DNA of 8,623 nucleotides, taken from NCBI GenBank assembly GCA_003165095.1, contig PLSH01000371.1, forward strand, positions 3,907 to 12,529. Direction: 5' to 3'. The notes beneath the pieces were generated by a model that was not told the DNA's origin, ran no database searches, and saw only the letters and a program-made list of their open reading frames with translations. Positions 1 to 6,536 of the stretch are shown here, in pieces (positions within the stretch are counted from its first letter, which is position 1; each line of letters begins with the position of its first letter). Made by a program: the position numbers and the translations under genes. The stretch is from Acidobacteriaceae bacterium. GTDB taxonomy: Bacteria > Acidobacteriota > Terriglobia > Terriglobales > Acidobacteriaceae.

Positions 1-1586
1 GTGTGGCCGGTGTCCTGCCCGATGCGACCGGCATTCACAATTCCCACCGGGGTGAGCATGAAGCTGCCGTCCTTGTCGAGGATGACGTCATCTCCCACGG
101 TCGACCGAATGACCTTCAGGCCGATGCGCAGCGCCTCGAGGGCGGTGGTGTTGGGACGGTAATAGACGCCCTCGACCGCCGAATTATCCATGAAGTCCAT
201 TTTGATGAAGCGCACGCCCCAGTCGTTGACCAGGGTGCGATAGGTGGAGCGCAAATAGTCCTGGGCACCGGGATTGGTGGGATCGAGCGCATACAGCTCT
301 TCGAATTTACCGCCGACGGTGCCGATGTGAATCGGTTCCCCGGCCAGGTTGTGGACCAGCCAGTCTTTGTGGTGCTCATATAACCAGGAACGATCCGACA
401 CCTGGAAGGGGGCGACCCACAGCCCAAAGATCAGGCCTTGGTTTTCCGCCTGGTGAGTCACGTAAGCCATGCCCCTGGGAAACGCTTTTCCATCGGGAGT
501 GGCGTATTCTCCGCGAGCGAACTGATAACCCTCATCCACGAAGCAAAATCGATAGCCAAGCGGCTCGAGATTTTGCGCCAACCACGCGGCATTGGTGAGC
601 GTCGCATTCTGCGTGATGCCGTAATAATAGGCTGTCCAGCTCCACCAGCCCATGGGGGCCGCAATGGAAACGGGGGGCTTGTGGAGAATGCGAATCGCGC
701 GCCCGTAGTTTTCGAGCTGGGCATGATAATCGGACCCAACGGCAAACATGAGGCGCTCGGAGCCGATGCTTGTTCCAGCGGAGACCTGGAGGCTGAGGGG
801 AACGTTATTTGCGGGCGGGTAGTCCTTGAACCAGTCCTGCAGTGCCTCGTTTGTTCCCTCATCGGAAACGTCGTAGGAGAGCACATGCGCATCCGGCCCC
901 ACGGAGCTGAGCAAGTGGAAGGCGGTAAGCAGCCGGTCGGCGGAGAGAGCGGCGAGGAAGAGACTCTGCCCGCTTTTCTGGTTGTAGATGAGCTGGCTTC
1001 CGAAGGCCAGGTGGAGGCCGTCGGCGGGCTGTCCGAGATCCATCAGCTGTATGGGATTCTCAGTGAAGTTATCAGAGAGCACGCGGTCGGCCGAAGCCGG
1101 GCCATTCAATTGCAGAAGAGTGCCGGCGCTGCTTTCTACGATGTGGATGGCGTGCACGGCAATGGGGTCCGGTGTGGAGTTGCTTACGCTGACACGGATG
1201 TCTCCCCAAGGCTGGTCCTGGTACACACGAAATTCGCAGACGAGGTCAGGCATGCCGGGCAAGCCGGTGTGGTTTACGGTGAGCAGGCTTCCCGATCCCA
1301 GCTCATCGTGGAAGGGCGTAATGGTTCCGGTATGGCGGGGATAAAGCGAGGATCGAAGGGTTCCCGCAGCGGTATCGACAACGATCTCGGAGCGCAGAAC
1401 ATCTCCGGAGAATGCCGATGTGCGCAATGCGTAAGAGCCGTCGTCGAATGCTTCAACGGCGAGATTGCCGCCGCGGATCACGTAAGGCTGGGAGGGCGCG
1501 GACTGGGCGCGCGCTCTGCTTGCGGTGAATGCAGGCAGCGATGAAAGCACGAGCAGCAATCCAAAGGTGAAGCGCGTCCATTTCAT
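1..1586 (-). CDS. Secreted clan GH-D glycosidase (alpha-galactosidase / alpha-N-acetylgalactosaminidase type), 3' end outside window
   Basis: One frame stays open on the minus strand from the ATG at 1586 to the window edge (528 complete codons, no stop yet). Residues 1-27 look like a Sec signal peptide: Lys/Arg start, hydrophobic LLLVLSSLPAF, cleavage after ARA/Q. Residues 28 to about 300 are beta-rich with no motif I can name, consistent with the N-terminal beta domain of GH36-like enzymes. The TIM barrel opens at PMGWWSW (Met312), followed by FVDEGYQ (Asp351). KMDF supplies the expected nucleophile Asp464, and RIGQD supplies the expected acid/base Asp525. The 61-residue spacing equals that in human alpha-galactosidase A (GH27), while the long N-terminal domain is more GH36-like, so the family is left open. 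A Shine-Dalgarno AGAGGG (1595-1600) lies 8 nt before the ATG. It follows the permease by 58 bp and is probably co-transcribed. Inferred role: releasing alpha-linked galactose or GalNAc in the periplasm or outside. The C-terminal domain is not visible. Confidence 0.88.
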   Translation of the reverse strand, partial: MKWTRFTFGLLLVLSSLPAFTASRARAQSAPSQPYVIRGGNLAVEAFDDGSYALRTSAFSGDVLRSEIVVDTAAGTLRSSLYPRHTGTITPFHDELGSGSLLTVNHTGLPGMPDLVCEFRVYQDQPWGDIRVSVSNSTPDPIAVHAIHIVESSAGTLLQLNGPASADRVLSDNFTENPIQLMDLGQPADGLHLAFGSQLIYNQKSGQSLFLAALSADRLLTAFHLLSSVGPDAHVLSYDVSDEGTNEALQDWFKDYPPANNVPLSLQVSAGTSIGSERLMFAVGSDYHAQLENYGRAIRILHKPPVSIAAPMGWWSWTAYYYGITQNATLTNAAWLAQNLEPLGYRFCFVDEGYQFARGEYATPDGKAFPRGMAYVTHQAENQGLIFGLWVAPFQVSDRSWLYEHHKDWLVHNLAGEPIHIGTVGGKFEELYALDPTNPGAQDYLRSTYRTLVNDWGVRFIKMDFMDNSAVEGVYYRPNTTALEALRIGLKVIRSTVGDDVILDKDGSFMLTPVGIVNAGRIGQDTGH

Positions 1587-1644
1587 TTGAGATGCCCTCT
1601 GATCGAAACCAATTTACGGCAGGCCGTGATGCCGACCTGCGGGT

Positions 1645-2979
1645 TCAAATGCCTGAAGTCTCCGCATGATTTCCCTTGCTTTTCCGCATGGCCCAAGCGA
1701 CGAGCACTCCGACAATGATCCAAGCCACGCCGAGGATTTTGGCATTCACGCTCAGATTCCACCAGATGAAAGCGCAAACGGCGGCACCGACCGCGGGGAT
1801 GAGAAAAGGGAATGCAACTTTTTCTTTGGAGCGGAACTTGTAGTGCACCAGGGCGGCGATGTTTACGCCGATAAAGGCGATGAAGGCTCCAAAGTTGAGC
1901 AATTCCGCGCCTTGCTCATAAGACAGCAAGAGAGCGCCGCCCAGGGCAATCGCGCCAACGATCAGGACGTTGTTTCGCGGGACCTGATGACGTGGATCGA
2001 TAGCGCTGAAGATTTTGGCGGGGAGGGAGTTGCTTCTTCCCATGCCGTACATCAGGCGGGATGCGCCGAACTGGGCGGCGATACAGGATCCCATATTGGC
2101 GACGAGGAGAGTGGCGTTGAGGAGTTTAAACAGGAACGGTCCGCCGACACGCGAAGCAACGAATACGAAGGCAGTATCCACCATATTGGGTGGAAACGGC
2201 TGGCGAGCGGGCCATGCCAGCTGGGCCACATAGACTTCAGCCATGGAAAGCACGCCGATGATGAGGCAAGTGAGAACGGTGGCGATAAGGATGTTTCTGC
2301 GCGGGTTCTCAACTTCTTCCGCCATGGTCGAGATGCCATCGAATCCGATGTAGGTGAGGACGGCGACCGAGGTGCCATGAAAGAGGGCGGACGGAACAAA
2401 AGTGGTGGGGTTGTAGAAGGGGTGGAGCAAGTCAGCGCCGGTAGGGTGAACGACAGCCAGGATGTATCGAACTCCCTCACCAAGAAAGAGCACCACGACC
2501 AGGCTCATGACGATGGAGAGGACTGCGTTGACGCGGCTGGAGGTTTGAATGCCCCGGGTGTTGAGGAACGTGGAGAGGAGGGCGAAGGCAACGACCCAGA
2601 ACAGGTAGGGGACTCTGGGCTCAAAATTGCGGGCGGCCTCGCTGCACCAGATGACGCAGATGATGGGATTGAGGATGTAGTCCATGAGCATGGCCCATCC
2701 GACGATGTAGCCGAGCCTGGGATTGAGCTCCTCGGAAACATAACTGAAGGCAGAACCGGCGCGTGGGTAGACGCGGGCCATGCGTCCATAGCTGACGGCG
2801 GTGAGCAGCATGGCGAACATGGCGATGAGGACGGCGGCGGCCACATGGCCGTGGGCAATATTGCTTACGACGCCGTAGATTCCCATTGGAGCGGTGGGCT
2901 GGACGATGATGATCCCGTAGATCACCAGGTGCCAGAGCTTCAGGGAGCGCCGCAAGTGCGGGAGTTCAGGAGGGCTCAA
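1645..2979 (-). CDS. APC-superfamily permease, PuuP-like (amine/amino-acid importer type)
   Basis: A 444-residue inner-membrane protein with about 12 hydrophobic segments, the usual size for the APC superfamily. It recalls the E. coli putrescine importer PuuP along its length: RRSLKLWHLVIYG (10-22), SYGRMARVYPRAGSAFSYV (63-81), NPRLGYIVGW (86-95), GFDGISTMAEE (212-222), RLMYGMGRSNSLP (308-320) and LLNFGAFIAFIGVN (360-373). The family normally moves amines or amino acids with protons. The start is a TTG, chosen because a GGAGAG Shine-Dalgarno lies 6 nt upstream, no in-frame ATG precedes it nearby, and the conserved start of the first membrane segment follows at residue 10. It is the first gene of a leftward unit with the glycosidase, and its upstream region has a candidate DeoR-type operator. 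The substrate cannot be read from sequence; the locus suggests an amino sugar or amino-linked sugar, which would be unusual for this family. Confidence 0.9.
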   Translation of the reverse strand: MSPPELPHLRRSLKLWHLVIYGIIIVQPTAPMGIYGVVSNIAHGHVAAAVLIAMFAMLLTAVSYGRMARVYPRAGSAFSYVSEELNPRLGYIVGWAMLMDYILNPIICVIWCSEAARNFEPRVPYLFWVVAFALLSTFLNTRGIQTSSRVNAVLSIVMSLVVVLFLGEGVRYILAVVHPTGADLLHPFYNPTTFVPSALFHGTSVAVLTYIGFDGISTMAEEVENPRRNILIATVLTCLIIGVLSMAEVYVAQLAWPARQPFPPNMVDTAFVFVASRVGGPFLFKLLNATLLVANMGSCIAAQFGASRLMYGMGRSNSLPAKIFSAIDPRHQVPRNNVLIVGAIALGGALLLSYEQGAELLNFGAFIAFIGVNIAALVHYKFRSKEKVAFPFLIPAVGAAVCAFIWWNLSVNAKILGVAWIIVGVLVAWAMRKSKGNHAETSGI

Positions 2980-2985
2980 TCGGTA

Positions 2986-2991
2986 CTCTCC
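2986..2991 (-). promoter_or_regulatory. Ribosome binding site fixing the TTG start of the permease
   Basis: The minus strand reads GGAGAG, 6 nt before the TTG at 2979. The nearby ATG at 2994-2996 (minus) is in another frame and meets a stop after six codons, so TTG is the best initiator. Confidence 0.6.
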
Positions 2992-3013
2992 AACATGTGT
3001 TCAGATGCGATCT

Positions 3014-3019
3014 ATTCTA
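3014..3019 (-). promoter_or_regulatory. Candidate -10 element for the permease-glycosidase operon
   Basis: The minus strand reads TAGAAT, five of six bases of the TATAAT consensus, about 35 nt upstream of the TTG start. No convincing -35 hexamer lies at standard spacing; that area is occupied by the GAAA/TTTC-rich candidate operator, so the promoter may be weak or activator-dependent. Confidence 0.4.
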
Positions 3020-3026
3020 CGCTGTT

Positions 3027-3056
3027 CTTTCGTTTTTGCATGAAAAGCTATGAAAG
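3027..3056. promoter_or_regulatory. Candidate DeoR/AgaR-type operator upstream of the permease
   Basis: On the plus strand CTTTCGTTTTTG (3027-3038) is followed by TGAAA at 3041 and again at 3051, a 10 bp period. The outer arms CTTTC and GAAAG form an inverted repeat. DeoR-family operators are commonly built from repeated TTTC/GAAA units spaced about one helical turn apart. The position, just upstream of the candidate -10, suits repression. That the DeoR-type protein of this window binds here is inference, supported by similar motifs at 3439-3468 and 7892-7912. Confidence 0.45.
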
Positions 3057-3060
3057 TTAA

Positions 3061-3428
3061 GTATCGATGCAAGCGATCAACGAGATCGGGCAGGCGGCGA
3101 TGAGGAGACGCGGGGCGAGGAGTCAAACCGGAAGGCCTCGAGCATGCGCCGGGTGAGTTGAGCCTGCCTGCGGGACGGGATGTGAAAAAAGGGTTTGGAG
3201 AGGCTAGCGGAGAGATTCAGGGCACTCAACCTGGGTTAAGCCCGGAATTCTATGACGCCTATCTGTGTGAGCGGCGATTTGGGGTAAATTCAGAAGAGTT
3301 TGGGCCGATTTCCCCTACTGAAGGAGCACTCTCCAACCGTTGGACTGATTTGGGCGGCAGATAGGAGGGCGGGGGCAGAACGGGGAAAATTGTGTGGGAA
3401 ACAATCTCCACCTCATGCTCACTTTATG
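3061..3428. other. Gene-free spacer between divergent operons
   Basis: I see no supportable gene here. The short open frames at 3158-3364 and 3300-3521 lack a family signature and a clear ribosome site, and they overlap each other in different frames. There is a minor imperfect hairpin around the CCTGGGTTAAGCCCGG segment (about 3230-3245) with no T-tract. Together with its flanks, the 598 bp between the two operon starts is long for this otherwise compact locus. Confidence 0.5.
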
Positions 3429-3438
3429 TTGCGGTGGA

Positions 3439-3468
3439 TTTCGAATTCTATGCTATTATTTCATTTTG
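3439..3468 (+). promoter_or_regulatory. Extended -10 promoter with overlapping candidate operator, upstream of the SIS-kinase operon
   Basis: TGCTATTAT (3451-3459) fits an extended -10 (TGnTATAAT with one mismatch). A poor -35 candidate, TTGCGG, sits at 3429-3434 with a long 19 bp spacer. TTTCG begins at 3439 and TTTCATTTTG at 3459, exactly 20 bp apart, so the TTTC units flank or overlap the -10 and the likely start point near 3466. The spot is AT-rich against a GC-rich background. The resulting leader before the SIS gene would be about 110 nt. This fits repression by a DeoR-type regulator; the assignment is inference. Confidence 0.45.
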
Positions 3469-3577
3469 GCCACGGCGTTGCGGCTTGCGCGGATGCTGAA
3501 GGATACAAAACTGGTGGGTGAAACGACCTTGATTGCAGCCGCCCAGTAGTAACGCTAACCCATTGGAGACAAGCAAG

Positions 3578-4630
3578 ATGGAAAGCGGAGCATTAACACT
3601 GCGCGAAATCCATAGCCAACCCGAAGTATGGGGCCAGTGCCTGGAAACATTAGACAAGCTCAATTTAGAGCCGCTTATTGGGGACAAAAGCCCACGAACA
3701 TATGAGTGGCTGTTCGTCGGGTGCGGGACCAGCTACTACCTGGCACAGGCGGCAGCGGCCACATTCACAACCCTGGTAGGCGCGCCGGCACGGGCAGTGC
3801 CAGCCTCCGAGATACTCCTTTTCCCAAAACTGGTGTTTCCTGTCGAAGGGGCCGCGATCTTTCCGGTTTTGATCTCCCGGTCGGGGCATACGTCAGAGGT
3901 TTTGCAAGTAGCCGAATACCTGAAGCAGCGCGGGGTTGAGTTTTTGGCAATTACGTGCGACGGCAACGAGCTGAGGGAGCTCAGCAGCCGGACACTGAAA
4001 TTACCGGTGACGGAGGAGAGCACGGTAATGACCTCTTCGTTCACCTCGATGCTAATGGCGCTGCAGTATGTGGCGGCGCGATTGGCCAAGCAGGATGGGT
4101 TTGTGGATGCGCTGCACACGCTGCCCAGGGCGCTGGCTGGACTGCTGCCGATCTACGGTCCGGCGATTGAAGAATTTGCTCAACGATCGTTTGAGGACGT
4201 GGCATTTCTGGGACAAGGCGCGCTGTATCCCATAGCGTCAGAAACCGCGTTGAAAATCATGGAGTCTTCATCGTGCTATGCGCAGTTTTTTCACACCCTT
4301 GAGTTCCGGCATGGGCCTATGTCCATCGTGTCGGAAAATGTGCTGGTGGGGGCGTTGCTCTCAGAGACGGGATACACGGAAGAGAGCGCGGTATTGCAGG
4401 AGATGAAGGGTCTGGGGGGATGCACCGCGGCGATTGCAAACCGGCTTACTCCCGAAGTGAGAAGGTCTGCCGACCTGGCCATTGAACTGGGCCTGGCGGT
4501 GCCTGAACTTGCCCGCCTGACGGTTTACGTGGTGTGGGGACAGTTGCTGGGCAGCCGCCTTGGAATACAAAAGGGTCTCGATCCCGACTCTCCGCGCCAT
4601 CTCAGCCGGGTTGTCACACTCGTAGACTAG
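3578..4630 (+). CDS. SIS-domain sugar-phosphate isomerase/deaminase, AgaS/NagB-II-like
   Basis: A 350-residue cytoplasmic protein with two SIS (phosphosugar isomerase) domains and no glutaminase domain, so it is not a full GlmS. The N-terminus LREIHSQPEVWGQ is typical of AgaS-like proteins. Domain 1 has VGCGTSYY (47-54), the phosphosugar-binding SRSGHTSE (100-107) and MTSSFTSM. Domain 2 has FLGQG (210-214), SETALK (221-226) and EFRHGP (242-247), the last two being where GlmS-isomerase-type enzymes place catalytic residues. Known relatives convert galactosamine-6-phosphate to tagatose-6-phosphate plus ammonia (AgaS), deaminate glucosamine-6-phosphate, or cleave fructoselysine-6-phosphate (FrlB). 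The first reading fits the neighbouring GatZ-like and AgaR-like genes best. The ATG at 3578 is preferred over an in-frame TTG at 3533 because GGAGA (3565-3569) lies 8 nt before it. It heads an operon with the kinase 5 bp downstream. Confidence 0.88.
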   Translation: MESGALTLREIHSQPEVWGQCLETLDKLNLEPLIGDKSPRTYEWLFVGCGTSYYLAQAAAATFTTLVGAPARAVPASEILLFPKLVFPVEGAAIFPVLISRSGHTSEVLQVAEYLKQRGVEFLAITCDGNELRELSSRTLKLPVTEESTVMTSSFTSMLMALQYVAARLAKQDGFVDALHTLPRALAGLLPIYGPAIEEFAQRSFEDVAFLGQGALYPIASETALKIMESSSCYAQFFHTLEFRHGPMSIVSENVLVGALLSETGYTEESAVLQEMKGLGGCTAAIANRLTPEVRRSADLAIELGLAVPELARLTVYVVWGQLLGSRLGIQKGLDPDSPRHLSRVVTLVD

Positions 4631-4635
4631 GGTGT

Positions 4636-5571
4636 ATGAAGAAGCGCTTCGATGTGACGATTGCAGGTGAGATCAATCTTGACCTCATTCTTTACGGACT
4701 CCCTGAAGTCATGCCGCCGGAGCGGGAGTTGCTGGCCGATGACTTTCGTCTGACGCTGGGCAGTTCCTCGGCAATTGTCGCGCACAATCTTGCGGCGCTT
4801 GGGGTTTCAGTCGGGTTCATTACCCGGCTTGGAGACGACGCGCTGGGCGGCATCGCGCTGGAGCGCCTGGCGGAACGAGGTGTCGACCTGAGTTGCGTGC
4901 GGCGCGTCTCCGGAGGCACATCGACAGGCGTCACAATCCTCTTGGTTCATGAAAGCAAGCGTCATATTCTCACCTATCCGGGAACCATGTTCGAGATGAA
5001 TGCGGCGGACCTGGACATGGGTTATCTTGCGTCGGGGCGGCACTTCCATCTCTCTTCCCTGTTTCTTCACAAGGCGCTGCAGGCAGATCTTCCCAGGATA
5101 TGCAGGCAACTGAAGAGCGAGGGATTGACGCTTTCGCTGGACACCAACGACGATCCTGAGGATCTCTGGGGCGGGGCGCTGGACGAACTTCTGGACATCG
5201 TGGACATCTTTCTACCGAATGAGGACGAAGCCTGCCGGATCAGCGGAAAGGCGGATGGGGAGAGTGCGATTGAAGCTCTGGCAAAGCGCGTCCCACTGGT
5301 GGGGGTGAAGTGCGGGAAGCGCGGCGCGCTGGTTCAGGCGGGAGGGCAGCGCCGGCTGGTTCCCGCCGAACGTGTTACTCCCGTGGATACAATTGGCGCC
5401 GGAGACAGCTTCGATGCGGGATTCTTAGCGGCGTACCTGCGGGGCGAAACGCCGGAAGCGTGCGCGGCCTTAGGCAATCTTACCGCTGCTTTGTCTACGC
5501 TGCGCGCGGGGGGTACGGAATCCTTTCGCGATCGGGAAATGGTGCGAGAGTTTCTCACGCGCTCCAACTGA
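4636..5571 (+). CDS. PfkB-family carbohydrate kinase
   Basis: A 311-residue protein of usual ribokinase/PfkB length. The C-terminal signature DTIGAGDSF (251-259) carries the catalytic base Asp257 and the anion-hole glycines; the N-terminus DVTIAGEINLDLILYG is a standard first strand and substrate loop. The N-terminal motif is odd: at 42-56 it reads GSSSAIVAHNLAALG where typical members have GG-x-x-x-N, so the second Gly and the Asn (aligned here with Ser43 and Ile47) are missing. This suggests a substrate unlike ribose or fructose. The gene starts 5 bp after the SIS stop with only a weak AGGG site, suggesting translational coupling. An upstream in-frame start at 4534 would overlap the SIS gene by about 100 bp and is rejected. 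By context it may phosphorylate tagatose-6-phosphate, an amino sugar or a fructosamine-like compound; sequence alone does not decide. Confidence 0.9.
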   Translation: MKKRFDVTIAGEINLDLILYGLPEVMPPERELLADDFRLTLGSSSAIVAHNLAALGVSVGFITRLGDDALGGIALERLAERGVDLSCVRRVSGGTSTGVTILLVHESKRHILTYPGTMFEMNAADLDMGYLASGRHFHLSSLFLHKALQADLPRICRQLKSEGLTLSLDTNDDPEDLWGGALDELLDIVDIFLPNEDEACRISGKADGESAIEALAKRVPLVGVKCGKRGALVQAGGQRRLVPAERVTPVDTIGAGDSFDAGFLAAYLRGETPEACAALGNLTAALSTLRAGGTESFRDREMVREFLTRSN

Positions 5572-5666
5572 ATTTCGAAGTGGAAATCGAACTTGCCGCG
5601 GAGGCTGCATCCTCCAGGCGATGGGTCCGGGGAGCGATTTCCCGCGCTGTCGCGTGCGCAAACAGG

Positions 5667-5672
5667 TATGAT
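5667..5672 (+). promoter_or_regulatory. Weak candidate -10 for a separate promoter of the DeoR-type gene
   Basis: TATGAT matches five of six consensus -10 bases and lies 34 nt before the regulator's ATG, within the 135 bp gap after the kinase. I see no convincing -35. The gap also holds a short inverted repeat, TTCGA (5574-5578) / TCGAA (5587-5591), just after the kinase stop, which could be an autoregulatory site or chance. Confidence 0.25.
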
Positions 5673-5706
5673 AGGGAGCAATTATGCGCGGTTAGGATAG
5701 GGAAAC

Positions 5707-6498
5707 ATGAAAGCCAATACAAAAAGCGGAACCGATATGCTGATCGATGAGCGTCGTAACCACATGCTGGCCCTGATCCAGCGCGATGGCCGGGTTCTGG
5801 TCTCGGAACTGTCGGACGCGCTGGGCATTTCCCGCATCACGATTCGCAAGGATCTCGACCATCTTGAGTCGAAGGGGCTGGTGCAGCGCACGCATGGCGG
5901 AGCACTTTCACCGCAGGGCAGCACGCTTCTCGATCCGTCACTGCAGGAGAAGGAGCAGAAGCAACTGAAGGAGAAGCAGCGCATCGCGAAGGCGGCCGCA
6001 GCGCTGGTGGAAGAAGGGCAGTGCGTGCTGCTCGATTCGGGCACAACGACGACGATGGTGGCGCGCGAGCTGCGCCGATTTTCGCATCTTACGGTGATTA
6101 CGAATTCGGTAAACATCGCGACCGAGCTGGCGGGGACGGACTTTGAGGTGATACTGACCGGCGGAACATTGCGCAAGAACTCATTTTCGCTGGTGGGACC
6201 GCTGGCCGAGGACGTACTGAGCGAAATGCACGCCGACATTCTGTTTCTGGGGGTAGACGGCTTCGACGTGAAGGTCGGGCTGATGACGCCTAACCTCGCG
6301 GAGTCGCGCGTGAATCGCGCCATGGTGAACGCGGCGACGCGGGTGGTGGCGGTGTGCGATTCCACCAAATTCATACGCCGCAGCCTGGCGCTCATTGTGC
6401 CGCCTACGGCGATTCACACGGTAATTACCGACGACCAGCTTGGCGATGAGGATGTGGAAACGCTGAGGGCGGCTGGGGTGGAAGTGATCAAGGTGTAG
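5707..6498 (+). CDS. DeoR-family transcriptional regulator, AgaR-like
   Basis: 263 residues, the normal DeoR-family length. An N-terminal winged helix-turn-helix spans about residues 12-67: ERRNHMLALIQRDGRV, ELSDALGISRITIRKDLDHL (recognition helix around SRITIRKDL) and RTHGGAL. The C-terminal sugar-phosphate sensor domain of the ISOCOT/DeoRC type shows DSGTTTT (110-116), TNSVNIA (132-138), TGGTLRKNSFSLVGP (151-165), LGVDGF (181-186) and TPNLAESRVNR (194-204). The last three are strongly reminiscent of AgaR-type repressors of galactosamine and tagatose genes. Family members usually repress and are released by a phosphorylated sugar. The ATG at 5707 has AGGA (5694-5697) 9 nt upstream; the in-frame ATG at 5737 is a possible alternative that would trim ten residues ahead of the DNA-binding domain. 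Probable targets are the TTTC/GAAA sites at 3027-3056, 3439-3468 and 7892-7912. Confidence 0.93.
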   Translation: MKANTKSGTDMLIDERRNHMLALIQRDGRVLVSELSDALGISRITIRKDLDHLESKGLVQRTHGGALSPQGSTLLDPSLQEKEQKQLKEKQRIAKAAAALVEEGQCVLLDSGTTTTMVARELRRFSHLTVITNSVNIATELAGTDFEVILTGGTLRKNSFSLVGPLAEDVLSEMHADILFLGVDGFDVKVGLMTPNLAESRVNRAMVNAATRVVAVCDSTKFIRRSLALIVPPTAIHTVITDDQLGDEDVETLRAAGVEVIKV

Positions 6499-6536
6499 AG
6501 GAGCCGCAACGCGGTGGCGTGGTTCGCTGCGAGCTT

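Noticed and set aside
438..1544. Long plus-strand open frame (368 codons)
   Set aside because: It is antisense to the glycosidase frame, which has a signal peptide and catalytic motifs; the plus-strand translation shows no family signature.
1618..1643. GCAGG...CCTGC inverted repeat between permease and glycosidase
   Set aside because: Five pairs with a mismatch and no T-tract; too weak to call a terminator in a 58 bp intra-operon gap.
1666..3060. Plus-strand open frame of 464 codons, longer than the permease it opposes
   Set aside because: Its translation is a Gly/Asp/Glu/His-rich hydrophilic string typical of the reverse strand of a GC-rich membrane-protein gene; no domain is visible.
3089..3168. 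Inverted repeat GGCAGGC (3089-3095) / GCCTGCC (3162-3168)
   Set aside because: Seven bases 66 bp apart in GC-rich DNA; likely chance, with nothing mobile-element-like between them.
3158..3521. Two short overlapping plus-strand open frames (68 and 73 codons)
   Set aside because: No motif, no clear ribosome site, and the second runs through the candidate promoter of the SIS operon.
6499..6536. Possible bidirectional terminator between the convergent DeoR-type and GatZ-like genes
   Set aside because: Only a 4 bp CCGC/GCGG stem is visible and there is no T-tract on either strand.
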